Shown here one piece after another: positions 15,200-23,566 of a stretch of 64,000 nucleotides of DNA. The notes beneath the pieces were generated by a model. The model was not told the origin of the DNA, did not search any database, and saw nothing but the letters and a program-made list of their open reading frames with translations. The stretch is from JAPULR01 sp965238215 (GTDB lineage Bacteria > Chloroflexota > Dehalococcoidia > Lucifugimonadales > GCA-2712585). The first letter of the stretch is position 1, and the number at the start of each line of letters is the position of its first letter. The stretch is from positions 2,991,268-3,055,267 of the forward strand of contig OZ250180.1 of the NCBI GenBank assembly GCA_965238215.1. The letters run 5' to 3'. A program made the position numbers and the translations under genes.

Positions 15200-16317
15200 C
15201 AGAATTCTTACGGCCACATTTGAATGGTGAGCGCTTTATGAACGGCAGAATCCCACTTGATATGCTTGGTGATCTGTCAGTTCTGGGAGAGATGGTTGTC
15301 GAAGTCGCCAAGTGGCGATACCTTGAAGCACATCCTAGCCGGGAGCGTTCCCCTAAAGGTTTTGCCGATGGAATATCCTTTAATCTCGTCCGGGTGGATG
15401 AGGGAAGTGCAATTCCAGTGATAGAGTTGGCCTCAAAACCTCCGCAGTTGTCCGGAATGCCTACTACATACGAACCTTATTTCATAGAAGCGCGCGATGC
15501 CATAATCCAAGCCATCGCAGCTAGCGAGCGTGACGAAGCGCCAACAGATTATCTGCCGCAGCGTTACCTTAGTTTCTTTGATCGACTTGGACGAAGGCTT
15601 CGAGAGGGAGAGTCTATTGATTTCTCGAACACAATAGATGGCATTTCTGCTCGGCTGACACGAGAATCTCGACGCAGATTGGTTATGGCTTCCCAGATGA
15701 AGGAGGTTACGCAGGAAGCTCAAGTTCGTGGATATATTTCCGAGATGGATCAGGATCGAATGAGTTTTGAACTGCAGCTATGGGATGGCCACAAAGTCAA
15801 AGGGGTTATTGACGAACCTTACCGTGAACCAATAATGACGGTGTTTAAAAGGTACAGAGAGCAAGGAAAAGCGCTGATTCAAGGCATTGGCAAGTACGAT
15901 CGGCAAGATCGTCTCGTAAGTCTGGTCTCCGTAGATGACATCGAAATACTGGACGCCTTGGACGTTTCAGCCCGCTTGGATGACCTACGCACATTAAGGG
16001 ATGGTTGGCTTGATGGCGAAGGCAAGGCGCCAGAGGTTGAATTCCTGGATTGGCTTGCCGAGAGATTTGAGCGTGGATTTCCTGCTGAATTAACCCTCCC
16101 ATACGTTTATCCTACTCCGGAAGGGGGTATTCAGGCTGAATGGTCAATCCCTTCATGTGAAGCGAGTCTCACTATCGAGCCGACCCGAAAGGCTGAATGG
16201 TATGAATTAGACCTAAACCTAAATCGAGATAGGTCTGAGTGCTTCGACCTAGCAAGCGACAAAGGATGGTCCAGACTCATCCAACTCATCAGCACCCTTG
16301 CCTCTAGAGGTACATGA
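15196..16317 (+). CDS. Uncharacterised protein, first gene of a two-gene cassette in the type I restriction operon
   Basis: 373 residues starting MTEFLRPHLNGERFMNGRIP. No catalytic motif or membrane segment is recognised. The N-terminal half looks alpha/beta; the middle (QEAQVRGYISEMDQDRMSFE, then KVKGVIDEP) could be a small beta-barrel; the C-terminal half has WLDGEGKAPEVEFLDWLAE, PLPYVYP-like LTLPYVYPTPEGGIQAEWS and repeated acidic strands. The gene is coupled to both neighbours by ATGA overlaps. I believe similar proteins occur beside partners like the next gene in other bacteria, but cannot verify it here. Function unknown; a restriction-accessory, antirestriction or toxin-antitoxin role is speculation. 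Confidence 0.8.
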   Translation: MTEFLRPHLNGERFMNGRIPLDMLGDLSVLGEMVVEVAKWRYLEAHPSRERSPKGFADGISFNLVRVDEGSAIPVIELASKPPQLSGMPTTYEPYFIEARDAIIQAIAASERDEAPTDYLPQRYLSFFDRLGRRLREGESIDFSNTIDGISARLTRESRRRLVMASQMKEVTQEAQVRGYISEMDQDRMSFELQLWDGHKVKGVIDEPYREPIMTVFKRYREQGKALIQGIGKYDRQDRLVSLVSVDDIEILDALDVSARLDDLRTLRDGWLDGEGKAPEVEFLDWLAERFERGFPAELTLPYVYPTPEGGIQAEWSIPSCEASLTIEPTRKAEWYELDLNLNRDRSECFDLASDKGWSRLIQLISTLASRGT

Positions 16318-16679
16318 ACTCCGAAACGCTGCTCCTAAGACAGGTTCACCCGTCGTTCGTCCAGAATGGCCGCATTACTTCACAGGCATTTACTCCGACA
16401 CTTAGGGACCAGAATCGCCTTTCGGTCTATGACGGAGACTTAATTGAAGCAGAACCAGCTTGGATCCACTATACGAGCATCCTGGGCCTTCAATCTATTG
16501 GCGTCGTTGCGGTCACGGTAGGAGAGTGCATTGGTAATGGTATTGCAGCCCGGCCCGATCCAACCGATTATCCGCAGCACGCCCTAATCGACTTCGCGGG
16601 ACTAAGGGGCAACAGAATCCGAGCTTTAGCAAGAGTCCTGAGACTGGCGGCCGAAAAACGCGGTTGGCTGTTTCGGTAG
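16314..16679 (+). CDS. Uncharacterised protein, second gene of the two-gene cassette
   Basis: 121 residues starting MNSETLLLRQVHPSFVQNGR. Recognisable blocks are RQVHPSFVQNGRITSQAFTP, LSVYDGDLIEAEPAWIHY, VAVTVGECIGNGIAARPDP and HALIDFAGLRGNRIRALARV. It is a small soluble protein without known catalytic residues. ATG 16314 overlaps the previous stop and the gene ends 11 bases before hsdS, so it belongs to the restriction operon. Its stop is TAG, which shows that amber is an ordinary stop here. The tight pairing with the 373-residue protein suggests a functional partnership. Confidence 0.8.
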   Translation: MNSETLLLRQVHPSFVQNGRITSQAFTPTLRDQNRLSVYDGDLIEAEPAWIHYTSILGLQSIGVVAVTVGECIGNGIAARPDPTDYPQHALIDFAGLRGNRIRALARVLRLAAEKRGWLFR

Positions 16680-16690
16680 GAAAATCTCAA

Positions 16691-18136
16691 ATGACTGCTG
16701 GTTTGTTGCCTTACCCCGCCTACAAGCCTTCCGGCGTCCCCTGGCTCGGCAACGTGCCACAGCATTGGGAGGTGCGGCGACTGAAACATTGGGTACGGAT
16801 AAATGAAGCTTCTTTGCCAGATACGACAAGTCCGGATTTCGAGTTTCGGTACTTGGCAATCGGAGCGGTTGATACCGGAACACTCATGCATGAACCAACC
16901 AGAATACGTTTTGGACACGCGCCATCGCGAGCTAGACGTATCGTGAGAAGGGGAGACACCATCGTCTCCACCGTTAGGACGTATTTGAAGGCAGTTTGGT
17001 TCGCAGAAGAAGTGAACGATCGCCTGATCTGTTCCACCGGATTTGCAGTCCTTAGTCCACGAGGAGCAACTTCTCACAAATACGTTAGTTACCTTGCCCA
17101 AAGCAATGCGCTTACGGACCGGGTGACGGCTGACTCCGTTGGTATCGCCTATCCTGCCATAGCGGAAAGTCGATTTAGCTCGTTACAGGTGCCTGTCCCG
17201 CCCCTCCCAGAGCAGCGGGCGATTGTGCGGTACTTGGACTACGTGGACGGGCGTATTCGGCGGTATGTTACTGCCAAGGAGAAGCTTGTGGGGCTGCTGG
17301 GGGAGGAGCGGCAGGCGGTTGTCAACCGGGCCGTCACCCGCGGCCTCGACCCCAACGTCCGCCTCAAGCCCTCCGGCGTCGAATGGCTCGGCGACGTGCC
17401 GGAGCACTGGGAGGTGCAGCGCGCCAAGTTTCTTTACCGTGAAGCTGATGAACGGTCGGCGACCGGCGCAGAAGAGCTGATGTCGGTATCGCATATAACA
17501 GGTGTGACGCCGCGAAAGAAAACCGTCACTATGTTTCAAGCTGAATCCAATTTGGGATACAAGCTGTGCCGGATAGGCGACATAGTGATAAACACCATGT
17601 GGGCATATATGTCAGCCCTTGGCGTAGCTCGACAGATTGGGCTTGTTAGTCCGTCATATGGTGTCTATCGTCCACTTCACGACGAATGCCTTAATCTCGA
17701 CTACGTGGATTCGCTGCTTAGAATTGAAGCATACAGAACAAACTACATCGTTCGTTCGACCGGCATTACCAGTTCCCGCCTTCGGTTATACGCAGATTCC
17801 TTTCTGGATATTCCCCTCCTATACCCGCCTAAAGCTGAGCAAGACAGGATTGTCGAGCATCTTGAACGGGTGACTCTTGCGACAGACGCTGCCATTGCCC
17901 GGGCCCGGCGGCAGATTGAACTGCTGCAGGAATACCGGACACGCCTCATCGCCGACGTGGTGACGGGCAAGCTGGACGTCCGCCAGGCGGCTGTGGGGCT
18001 GCCGGAGAAATCCACAGAAGAACTTTCTATAGACACGAATGGGCCGATGACGGACAATGAAGAAACGGGTTGCAGCTTCAAAACCGACACTCGGTTGCTA
18101 AAGGAAGTTGCTATGGAAAGCGAGGTGAACCCATGA
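16691..18136 (+). CDS. hsdS: Type I restriction-modification specificity subunit HsdS
   Basis: 481 residues from ATG 16691, preceded by AGGAAAA; an ATG at 16664 inside the previous gene is less likely. Two target-recognition domains alternate with conserved helices. Each begins with the typical PSGVPWLGNVPQHWEV / PSGVEWLGDVPEHWEV, at about residues 15 and 235. The central repeat contains PLPEQRAIVRYLDYVDG and the C-terminal one AEQDRIVEHLERVT. HsdS reads the bipartite DNA target for HsdM and HsdR. About 45 unusual polar residues after TGKLDVRQA form a C-terminal extension. The stop overlaps the next start (ATGA). Confidence 0.95.
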   Translation: MTAGLLPYPAYKPSGVPWLGNVPQHWEVRRLKHWVRINEASLPDTTSPDFEFRYLAIGAVDTGTLMHEPTRIRFGHAPSRARRIVRRGDTIVSTVRTYLKAVWFAEEVNDRLICSTGFAVLSPRGATSHKYVSYLAQSNALTDRVTADSVGIAYPAIAESRFSSLQVPVPPLPEQRAIVRYLDYVDGRIRRYVTAKEKLVGLLGEERQAVVNRAVTRGLDPNVRLKPSGVEWLGDVPEHWEVQRAKFLYREADERSATGAEELMSVSHITGVTPRKKTVTMFQAESNLGYKLCRIGDIVINTMWAYMSALGVARQIGLVSPSYGVYRPLHDECLNLDYVDSLLRIEAYRTNYIVRSTGITSSRLRLYADSFLDIPLLYPPKAEQDRIVEHLERVTLATDAAIARARRQIELLQEYRTRLIADVVTGKLDVRQAAVGLPEKSTEELSIDTNGPMTDNEETGCSFKTDTRLLKEVAMESEVNP

Positions 18137-18375
18137 CGGACTGGAGCAAGTGTCCTGCAGTCGAAAGCGTGCCCGGCAGGGTGAGCGGCAATTGGGTGTT
18201 CAAGGACACCCGTCTGCCGGTGTACACCCTCTTTGAGAATCTTGCGGCGGGCGCGACCATCTACGATTTCATCGACTGGTTCGGTGGGGTGGATGAATCC
18301 GAAGTGAGGGCGGTGCTAGAGCACGTGGCTCAGGAACTCCGGGCCAAGGTTGCCCATGCGGATCCTGTTCGATAA
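18133..18375 (+). CDS. DUF433-family protein, putative antitoxin
   Basis: 80 residues starting MTDWSKCPAVESVPGRVSGN. The sequence VFKDTRLPVYTLFENLAAGA and FIDWFGGVDESEVRAVLEH is the DUF433 helix-turn-helix fold. DUF433 genes are commonly followed by DUF5615 PIN-like genes as a predicted toxin-antitoxin pair, and that is the case here. Overlaps with hsdS and the next gene place it in the restriction operon. Confidence 0.85.
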   Translation: MTDWSKCPAVESVPGRVSGNWVFKDTRLPVYTLFENLAAGATIYDFIDWFGGVDESEVRAVLEHVAQELRAKVAHADPVR

Positions 18376-18691
18376 CGGGACACCAAGGCAGTTGCGACGC
18401 CGGCTCTTTGGCCATGTAGTCGAAGAGGCCAGGGAGCGTGGCTGGGATACCTTGTCCAACGGTGACTTGCTGGATCGAGCTGAAAAAGTCGGCTTCGAGA
18501 TTCTGATAACCACCGATCAGGGCATTCGGTATCAACAGAACATTTCGAATAGACGAATAGCAGTGGTCGTACTGATGAACACCGCATGGCACCGCATATC
18601 GCGGCGAACGGAAATTATCCGGGCCGCCCTGGAAGAAATACAGCCCGGGGAAGTGAGAGATGTCCCCATCCCGATTAGAGGAGAGGGATAG
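18356..18691 (+). CDS. DUF5615 PIN-like protein, putative toxin
   Basis: 111 residues starting MRILFDNGTPRQLRRRLFGH; a TTG at 18350 would add two residues, but AAGG upstream suits ATG 18356. The conserved acidic positions of the Mut7-C/PIN-like DUF5615 fold are visible: Asp in ILFDNGTP, Asp in GDLLDRA, and ILITTDQGI. It is predicted to act as a nuclease, paired with the DUF433 protein just upstream, which it overlaps. The gene ends with TAG two bases before the hsdR start. Embedding a toxin-antitoxin pair between hsdS and hsdR would penalise loss of the restriction operon. Confidence 0.83.
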   Translation: MRILFDNGTPRQLRRRLFGHVVEEARERGWDTLSNGDLLDRAEKVGFEILITTDQGIRYQQNISNRRIAVVVLMNTAWHRISRRTEIIRAALEEIQPGEVRDVPIPIRGEG

Positions 18692-18692
18692 C

Positions 18693-21600
18693 ATGACCAC
18701 TGACACCACCGAGCGCGGCCTTGAGACCCTCATCTGCGATTGGCTGACGGGGACGAGGGATGACTGCCGAAATTCGGACACGGTGGGGGAGCGTCCCGCC
18801 AGCTACGGGGTCGGCTGGATTCTCGGCGAATCGCTGGACTACGACAGGGAATACTGCGTAGACCTGGCTCAGCTATCCGTCTTTCTCCGAGACACCCAGC
18901 CAAAGGTTGCCGAATCGCTGGACTTGGGTAACGACAGCCCGACGCGGCGCAAGTTCCTGGCCCGCCTTCAGGGAGAAGTCACCAAGCGAGGGACCATCGA
19001 CGTGCTTCGCAAGGGCATCAAGCATGGGCCGCACCAGATCGACATGATGTACGGCACGCCATCACCGGGGAACGAGAGGGCCCAGGGCTTGTACCGTCAG
19101 AACCGATTCAGCGTGACCAGGCAGCTCCACTACAGCCGGGACCAAGCCCAGCTTGCTCTCGACCTGGGACTATTCATCAACGGCCTTCCCGTCGCCACCT
19201 TCGAGCTCAAGAACAGCCTGACCAAGCAGACGGTAGACGACGCCGTGGAGCAGTACAAGCGGGACCGGAACCCGAGGGAGAAGCTCTTTGAGATTGGCCG
19301 CTGCCTGGCCCACTTCGCCGTTGACGACCACGAAGTGCGGTTCTGCACGCATCTTAGGGGAAAGGCGTCCTGGTTCCTGCCTTTCAACAAGGGATGGAAC
19401 GACGGCGCGGGCAACCCACCGAACCCCAACGGCTTGAAGACCGACTACCTGTGGAAAGAGATTCTCACCCGCGACGGGCTGACAGACATCATCGAGAACT
19501 ACGCCCAGATAGTGGAGAACAAGCACGAGAAGACGGGGCGAAAGAATCGGGTGCAGATATGGCCTCGCTACCACCAGTTGGACGTGGTGCGCGAACTGCT
19601 GGCCGACGCTGCGAGAAGAGGAGTCGGCCCCCGGTATCTGATCCAACACTCGGCGGGCAGCGGCAAGTCCAACTCAATCGCATGGCTGTCCCACCAGCTG
19701 ATCGGGTTGGAGCGGGAAGGCAAGACGCTGTTCGACACCGTGATCGTGGTCACGGACCGGCGGCTACTGGACAAGCAGATAATGGATACCATCAGGCAGT
19801 TCGCCCAGGTTGGAGCCGTCGTCGGCCACGCCGAGAGTTCCGGCCATCTGCGTACTCTCCTCCAGGAGGGCAAGCGGATAGTCATCACCACCGTCCAGAA
19901 GTTCCCCTTCGTCCTGGACGCCATCGGGAATGAGCACCGGGGTCGAAAATTCGCCATCATCATAGACGAGGCCCATTCGAGCCAGGGAGGACGGACCTCG
20001 GCGTCGGTGTCGATGGCGTTAGGAGAGGCTGGTATTGAGGACGAAGACGAGACCACCGAGGACAAGATCAACCGGCTGATGGAGTCCAAGAGGATGCTCG
20101 CCAACGCCAGCTACTTCGCCTTTACGGCCACTCCCAAGAACAGGACGTTGGAGATTTTCGGCGATCCTGTTCCCGAAGGTGGTATTACGAAGCACGTGCC
20201 CTTCCACCCCTACACCATGAAGCAGGCCATCCAGGAGGGGTTCATAATCGACGTTCTTAAGCACTACACTCCCGTGTCGAGCTACTACCGCCTGATCAAG
20301 ACGGTGGAGGTCGACCCGGAGTTCGACACCAAGCGAGCAGGCAAGAAGCTGCGGCGCTACGTGGAAGACAACCAGCACGCCATCCGCCTCAAGGCGGAGA
20401 TTATGGTAGACCACTTTCTCAAGCAGGTGGTCGGATTGCGCAAGATAGGCGGGCAGGCGAGGGCCATGGTGGTGACGAGCAGCGTGCAGCTGGCGATAAG
20501 TTACTACTACGCCATACGAAACCACCTGGCTGAGTGCAAGAGTCCTTATCGAGCCATTGCCGCCTTTTCTGGTGAGCACGAGCGCGACGGCACGAAGGTC
20601 ACCGAGGCGTCTCTAAACGGCTTTCCTGCGAACCGGATAGCGGAGAAAATTCAGGAAGACCCGTACCGCTTTCTCGTCTGTGCCGACAAGTTCCAGACCG
20701 GCTACGACGAGCCGTTGCTCCACACGATGTACGTGGACAAGCCGCTGTCCGGCGTGAGGGCAGTGCAAACTCTATCGCGTCTCAACCGGGCGCATCCCAA
20801 GAAGCACGACGCTTTTGTGCTGGACTTCGCCAACGACGTAGACACGATCCAGACCGCGTTCGCCGACTACTACCGCACGACCATACTATCGGAGGAGACC
20901 GACCCCAATCGGTTGCACGACCTCAAGGCAGCCCTTGACGGGTGTCAGGTCTACGACCCGGCACAAGTGGACGACTTGGCGGCAAAGTACCTCACTGGAG
21001 CCGATCGGGACCAGCTCGACCCCATCCTGGACGTTTGCGTCTCCACTTACCGAGAGCAGCTGGACGAGGACGGACAGGTGGACTTCAAGGGCAAGGCAAA
21101 GGCGTTCCTCAGGGCATATGGGTTCCTGGCAGCCATTCTTCCCTACACATACTCCGGATGGGAGAAGCTCTCCATCTTCTTAACCTTCCTCGTACCCAAG
21201 CTGCCCGCACCTAAGGAAGACGACCTCTCCCAGGGAATCCTAGAAGCCATAGACATGGACAGTTATAGGGTGGAGAAGCAGGCCGTGCAAGACATACAGT
21301 TTGCCGATGAGGACGCAGAGATTGGGCCGGTGCCTCCTGAAGGCGGCGGACGCAAACCTGAGCAGGAGATGGACCAGCTCTCTAACATCATCAGGGAGTT
21401 CAATGACCGATTCGGCAACATCGAATGGAAGGACCAGGACAAGATCGAGAAGGTGATCACCCACGAGTTGCCTGCGAAGGTGGCAGAAGATAGGGCTTTC
21501 CAGAACGCAATGGCAAACTCCGACGAGCAAAATGCCAGGATAGAGCACGACAAAGCCTTGGAACGGGCGATGACTGATCTACTCGCAGACCACACGGATT

Positions 21601-21713
21601 TGTTCAAGCTGTTCAGCGACGACGAGTCATTCCGCCGCTGGCTCTCAGAGATGATCTTTGCTTCCACCTACGTGGCTGAGACGGCTTCAAGGGGAGTAAT
21701 GCCGCCCAGATAA
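18693..21713 (+). CDS. hsdR: Type I restriction enzyme endonuclease/translocase subunit HsdR
   Basis: 1,006 residues from ATG 18693 behind GAGGAGAGGG. The N-terminal nuclease has the ExK pair in TFELKNSLTKQ (about residue 170). The motor domain shows HSAGSGKSNSIAWLSHQL (Walker A, about 320), IIIDEAHSSQGG (about 424), FTATPKNRTLEIFG (about 479) and FQTGYDEP with VQTLSRLNRAHP. The C-terminal helical region (EFNDRFGNIEW...) docks on the methylase core in EcoR124-type enzymes. It translocates DNA using ATP and cuts unmodified DNA far from the recognition site. All key residues are intact, so the system is probably active. Confidence 0.95.
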   Translation: MTTDTTERGLETLICDWLTGTRDDCRNSDTVGERPASYGVGWILGESLDYDREYCVDLAQLSVFLRDTQPKVAESLDLGNDSPTRRKFLARLQGEVTKRGTIDVLRKGIKHGPHQIDMMYGTPSPGNERAQGLYRQNRFSVTRQLHYSRDQAQLALDLGLFINGLPVATFELKNSLTKQTVDDAVEQYKRDRNPREKLFEIGRCLAHFAVDDHEVRFCTHLRGKASWFLPFNKGWNDGAGNPPNPNGLKTDYLWKEILTRDGLTDIIENYAQIVENKHEKTGRKNRVQIWPRYHQLDVVRELLADAARRGVGPRYLIQHSAGSGKSNSIAWLSHQLIGLEREGKTLFDTVIVVTDRRLLDKQIMDTIRQFAQVGAVVGHAESSGHLRTLLQEGKRIVITTVQKFPFVLDAIGNEHRGRKFAIIIDEAHSSQGGRTSASVSMALGEAGIEDEDETTEDKINRLMESKRMLANASYFAFTATPKNRTLEIFGDPVPEGGITKHVPFHPYTMKQAIQEGFIIDVLKHYTPVSSYYRLIKTVEVDPEFDTKRAGKKLRRYVEDNQHAIRLKAEIMVDHFLKQVVGLRKIGGQARAMVVTSSVQLAISYYYAIRNHLAECKSPYRAIAAFSGEHERDGTKVTEASLNGFPANRIAEKIQEDPYRFLVCADKFQTGYDEPLLHTMYVDKPLSGVRAVQTLSRLNRAHPKKHDAFVLDFANDVDTIQTAFADYYRTTILSEETDPNRLHDLKAALDGCQVYDPAQVDDLAAKYLTGADRDQLDPILDVCVSTYREQLDEDGQVDFKGKAKAFLRAYGFLAAILPYTYSGWEKLSIFLTFLVPKLPAPKEDDLSQGILEAIDMDSYRVEKQAVQDIQFADEDAEIGPVPPEGGGRKPEQEMDQLSNIIREFNDRFGNIEWKDQDKIEKVITHELPAKVAEDRAFQNAMANSDEQNARIEHDKALERAMTDLLADHTDLFKLFSDDESFRRWLSEMIFASTYVAETASRGVMPPR

Positions 21714-22066
21714 TAATTGTGCGTGAAAAAGGGTCTTCTATGGGCCGACGACTACGGGCGCTACTCCACTGTGTGCTTGTGCCACGCCTGGAAGCCCAAA
21801 CCGTAGCCTACCGCCACCACAGCCCCAGGGTGAGCACCTTCCTCAAGAGTCTTAACCTCTTGGCATAGACCCTCTCCTTCCGAACCCGTCGCAGGGTCTC
21901 TCGCCACACCCCAGGTGCACGTTTCTTGAAGATGCGGTCTACGGCTCCGACTCTGGTGGCAGCGTCAATCCGTAGTCTTCGATTAAGGTGACCTCCAGTG
22001 CCCAGCGCTACTCTTCTGTCCTGGCGCACTCCACTCTGATGTTTCCAACAGTTTCCCATTTCCTTA
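21714..22066. other. Intergenic stretch downstream of hsdR
   Basis: A reverse-strand open reading (22077 to 21808) is rich in Arg (RLRIDAATRVGAVDRIFKKR) but has no recognisable domain or clear start. I cannot decide whether it is a relic or chance. Confidence 0.3.
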
Positions 22067-22700
22067 GTGTTCTCCACACATTCACCAACATCACTGCACG
22101 GCCAAAGGCCAGGTCCTCATTCTCCTGAGGCTCCAAAGTCACCACAGTTGGACTTATTCGACCACGCCCCAGCCCCACAAATTACAATGCTTAGGGCACT
22201 TATCAGAAAGATAATGACATTCAACCAGGGAGTCACGCTGGCTCCGTCTCTCATGTCCTATGTCCGCCGTAGGCTTCGTTCTTAACTACCGCAGTTGGCC
22301 CATGCACATGCATTTTCTCCAGGCTGGGCAGCTTGCCATCTGGCAGGGAATAGTCTTTCATGGGTCGTGTCCTTCCGTTTCCGAAAACGGAACTTCTATA
22401 ACTGAGAGATGGGACTGGAGCTGGAACTTGCTTTGGAGACCAACCACTTCCTCCTGTTGTCCTGTAGTTGACCAATCGCCGAGTTTCTGCCTTTCGAATA
22501 CCCCCACTTCCCTTCTCAGAACTGTCTTTATTTCACAAACGCGGCATAGATATCACGGTCGACGCTTCAAAGGGGAGGGTGAGTTTGTCCCGGATAGAGG
22601 GCTCTACGACGACCACGTTGGATGACTACAGCGGGACCCGTATCAGGCTCAGTTCTCTAGCCTCACACCACCGGGCCATACTTGAAGCGTCACCATGACA
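22067..22700 (+). pseudogene. Degenerate coding region, family unknown
   Basis: Protein-like segments follow one another in changing forward frames: LDLFDHAPAPQITMLRALIR (about 22160), FVLNYRSWPMHMHFLQAGQL (about 22270), VLPFPKTELL (about 22370), then LPFSELSLFHKRGIDITVDA to RAILEASP (about 22490-22696). They appear to be pieces of one protein broken by several frameshifts and stops (TAA near 22402, TAG near 22465). I do not recognise the family. The position upstream of a replication-relaxation-like relic suggests an old integrated element. Confidence 0.35.
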
Positions 22701-22770
22701 CGCTTCGCTGAGCGCCACTTATGTGGATAAGGAAACCCGTCTGCTGCTGCCCTCCGATACTGTTCCCTGT

Positions 22771-22890
22771 TGCAACTTGCAGTTTTCATGGCAACCGGCT
22801 GTTAACAAGAACTGTTTACTGATTTCGTCCCTTAGCAAGACCTTTCACCCTGGCTCCAGCTTTGAAAACCGCTCCAATCTGCAAGTTGCA
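22771..22890. repeat. Inverted repeat pair (12-bp arms, 96 bp apart)
   Basis: TGCAACTTGCAG at 22771-22782 is the exact reverse complement of CTGCAAGTTGCA at 22879-22890. TTTTC just inside the left arm and GAAAA inside the right arm could pair too. No gene is recognised in between. Confidence 0.55.
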
Positions 22891-22976
22891 GTAAGCCTCA
22901 AATTCATGCTCTCCCCCCTTACATGCTAACGGCCTCCAGACCGCCAAGATTTCCTGGAAAGGATTACATCAATGAA

Positions 22977-22992
22977 ATCCCCTTAAGGGGAT
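22977..22992. repeat. 16-bp perfect palindrome
   Basis: ATCCCCTTAAGGGGAT is fully self-complementary. It lies in non-coding DNA about 110 bases before a small basic-protein gene and 575 before the replication-relaxation-like gene, so a protein-binding site is plausible. Confidence 0.55.
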
Positions 22993-23101
22993 AACCCTGA
23001 ACCGCCCCATCTCAGAAACTGAGCTATGCGCTACGGGGCAGGCAGTCACATCCACGCCACCCTGACTCGCAATATCATCCTAGGGCAGCTTGGAGAGCGG
23101 G

Positions 23102-23314
23102 ATGAAAAGATTCAACCGAAGGCACAAATACCCAAGGAGCCGGGGAAAAGAGAAGGAGGCGTCTATCTCCCACTCCGACAAGCAGCGGGAGACACTGCTG
23201 CGTGGTCTGCGCATCCTGGCTCGATTGATTGTCCGCGCCCACCTGCGACAGCGGCAATCATCAGTATATCAAGTTGGGGAAGTGGACAAGAGTAAGAACC
23301 ACACCCCCATCTGA
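23102..23314 (+). CDS. Small basic hypothetical protein
   Basis: 70 residues starting MKRFNRRHKYPRSRGKEKEA, with GGAGAG five bases before the ATG. After a strongly basic N-terminus comes a helix, LLRGLRILARLIVRAHLRQR. No known domain is recognised; nucleic-acid binding would fit the charge. It precedes the replication-relaxation-like gene and probably belongs to the same degenerate element. Confidence 0.45.
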   Translation: MKRFNRRHKYPRSRGKEKEASISHSDKQRETLLRGLRILARLIVRAHLRQRQSSVYQVGEVDKSKNHTPI

Positions 23315-23566
23315 TCCAGCCGGCTTAAGACTTCAACTTCCTAGGGCATGGACGAGAATGTCCAGCCAAGATTCTCAGTGGTTTCGAACCTCCCACTACG
23401 AACTATTGAGACAACCCTGCGTGCGAACCCGTTGCCACATCCTGCCACGGGCCCCACAAGAGTGGTTGGCTCATTCACGGTTGGATAGCAGCAACAATTT
23501 TGTAAGCAATTTTCTGAAAGGTCTTTATCAAGAACGGGTTCTGCGATTAGGATGAGGGCTTAGAAC

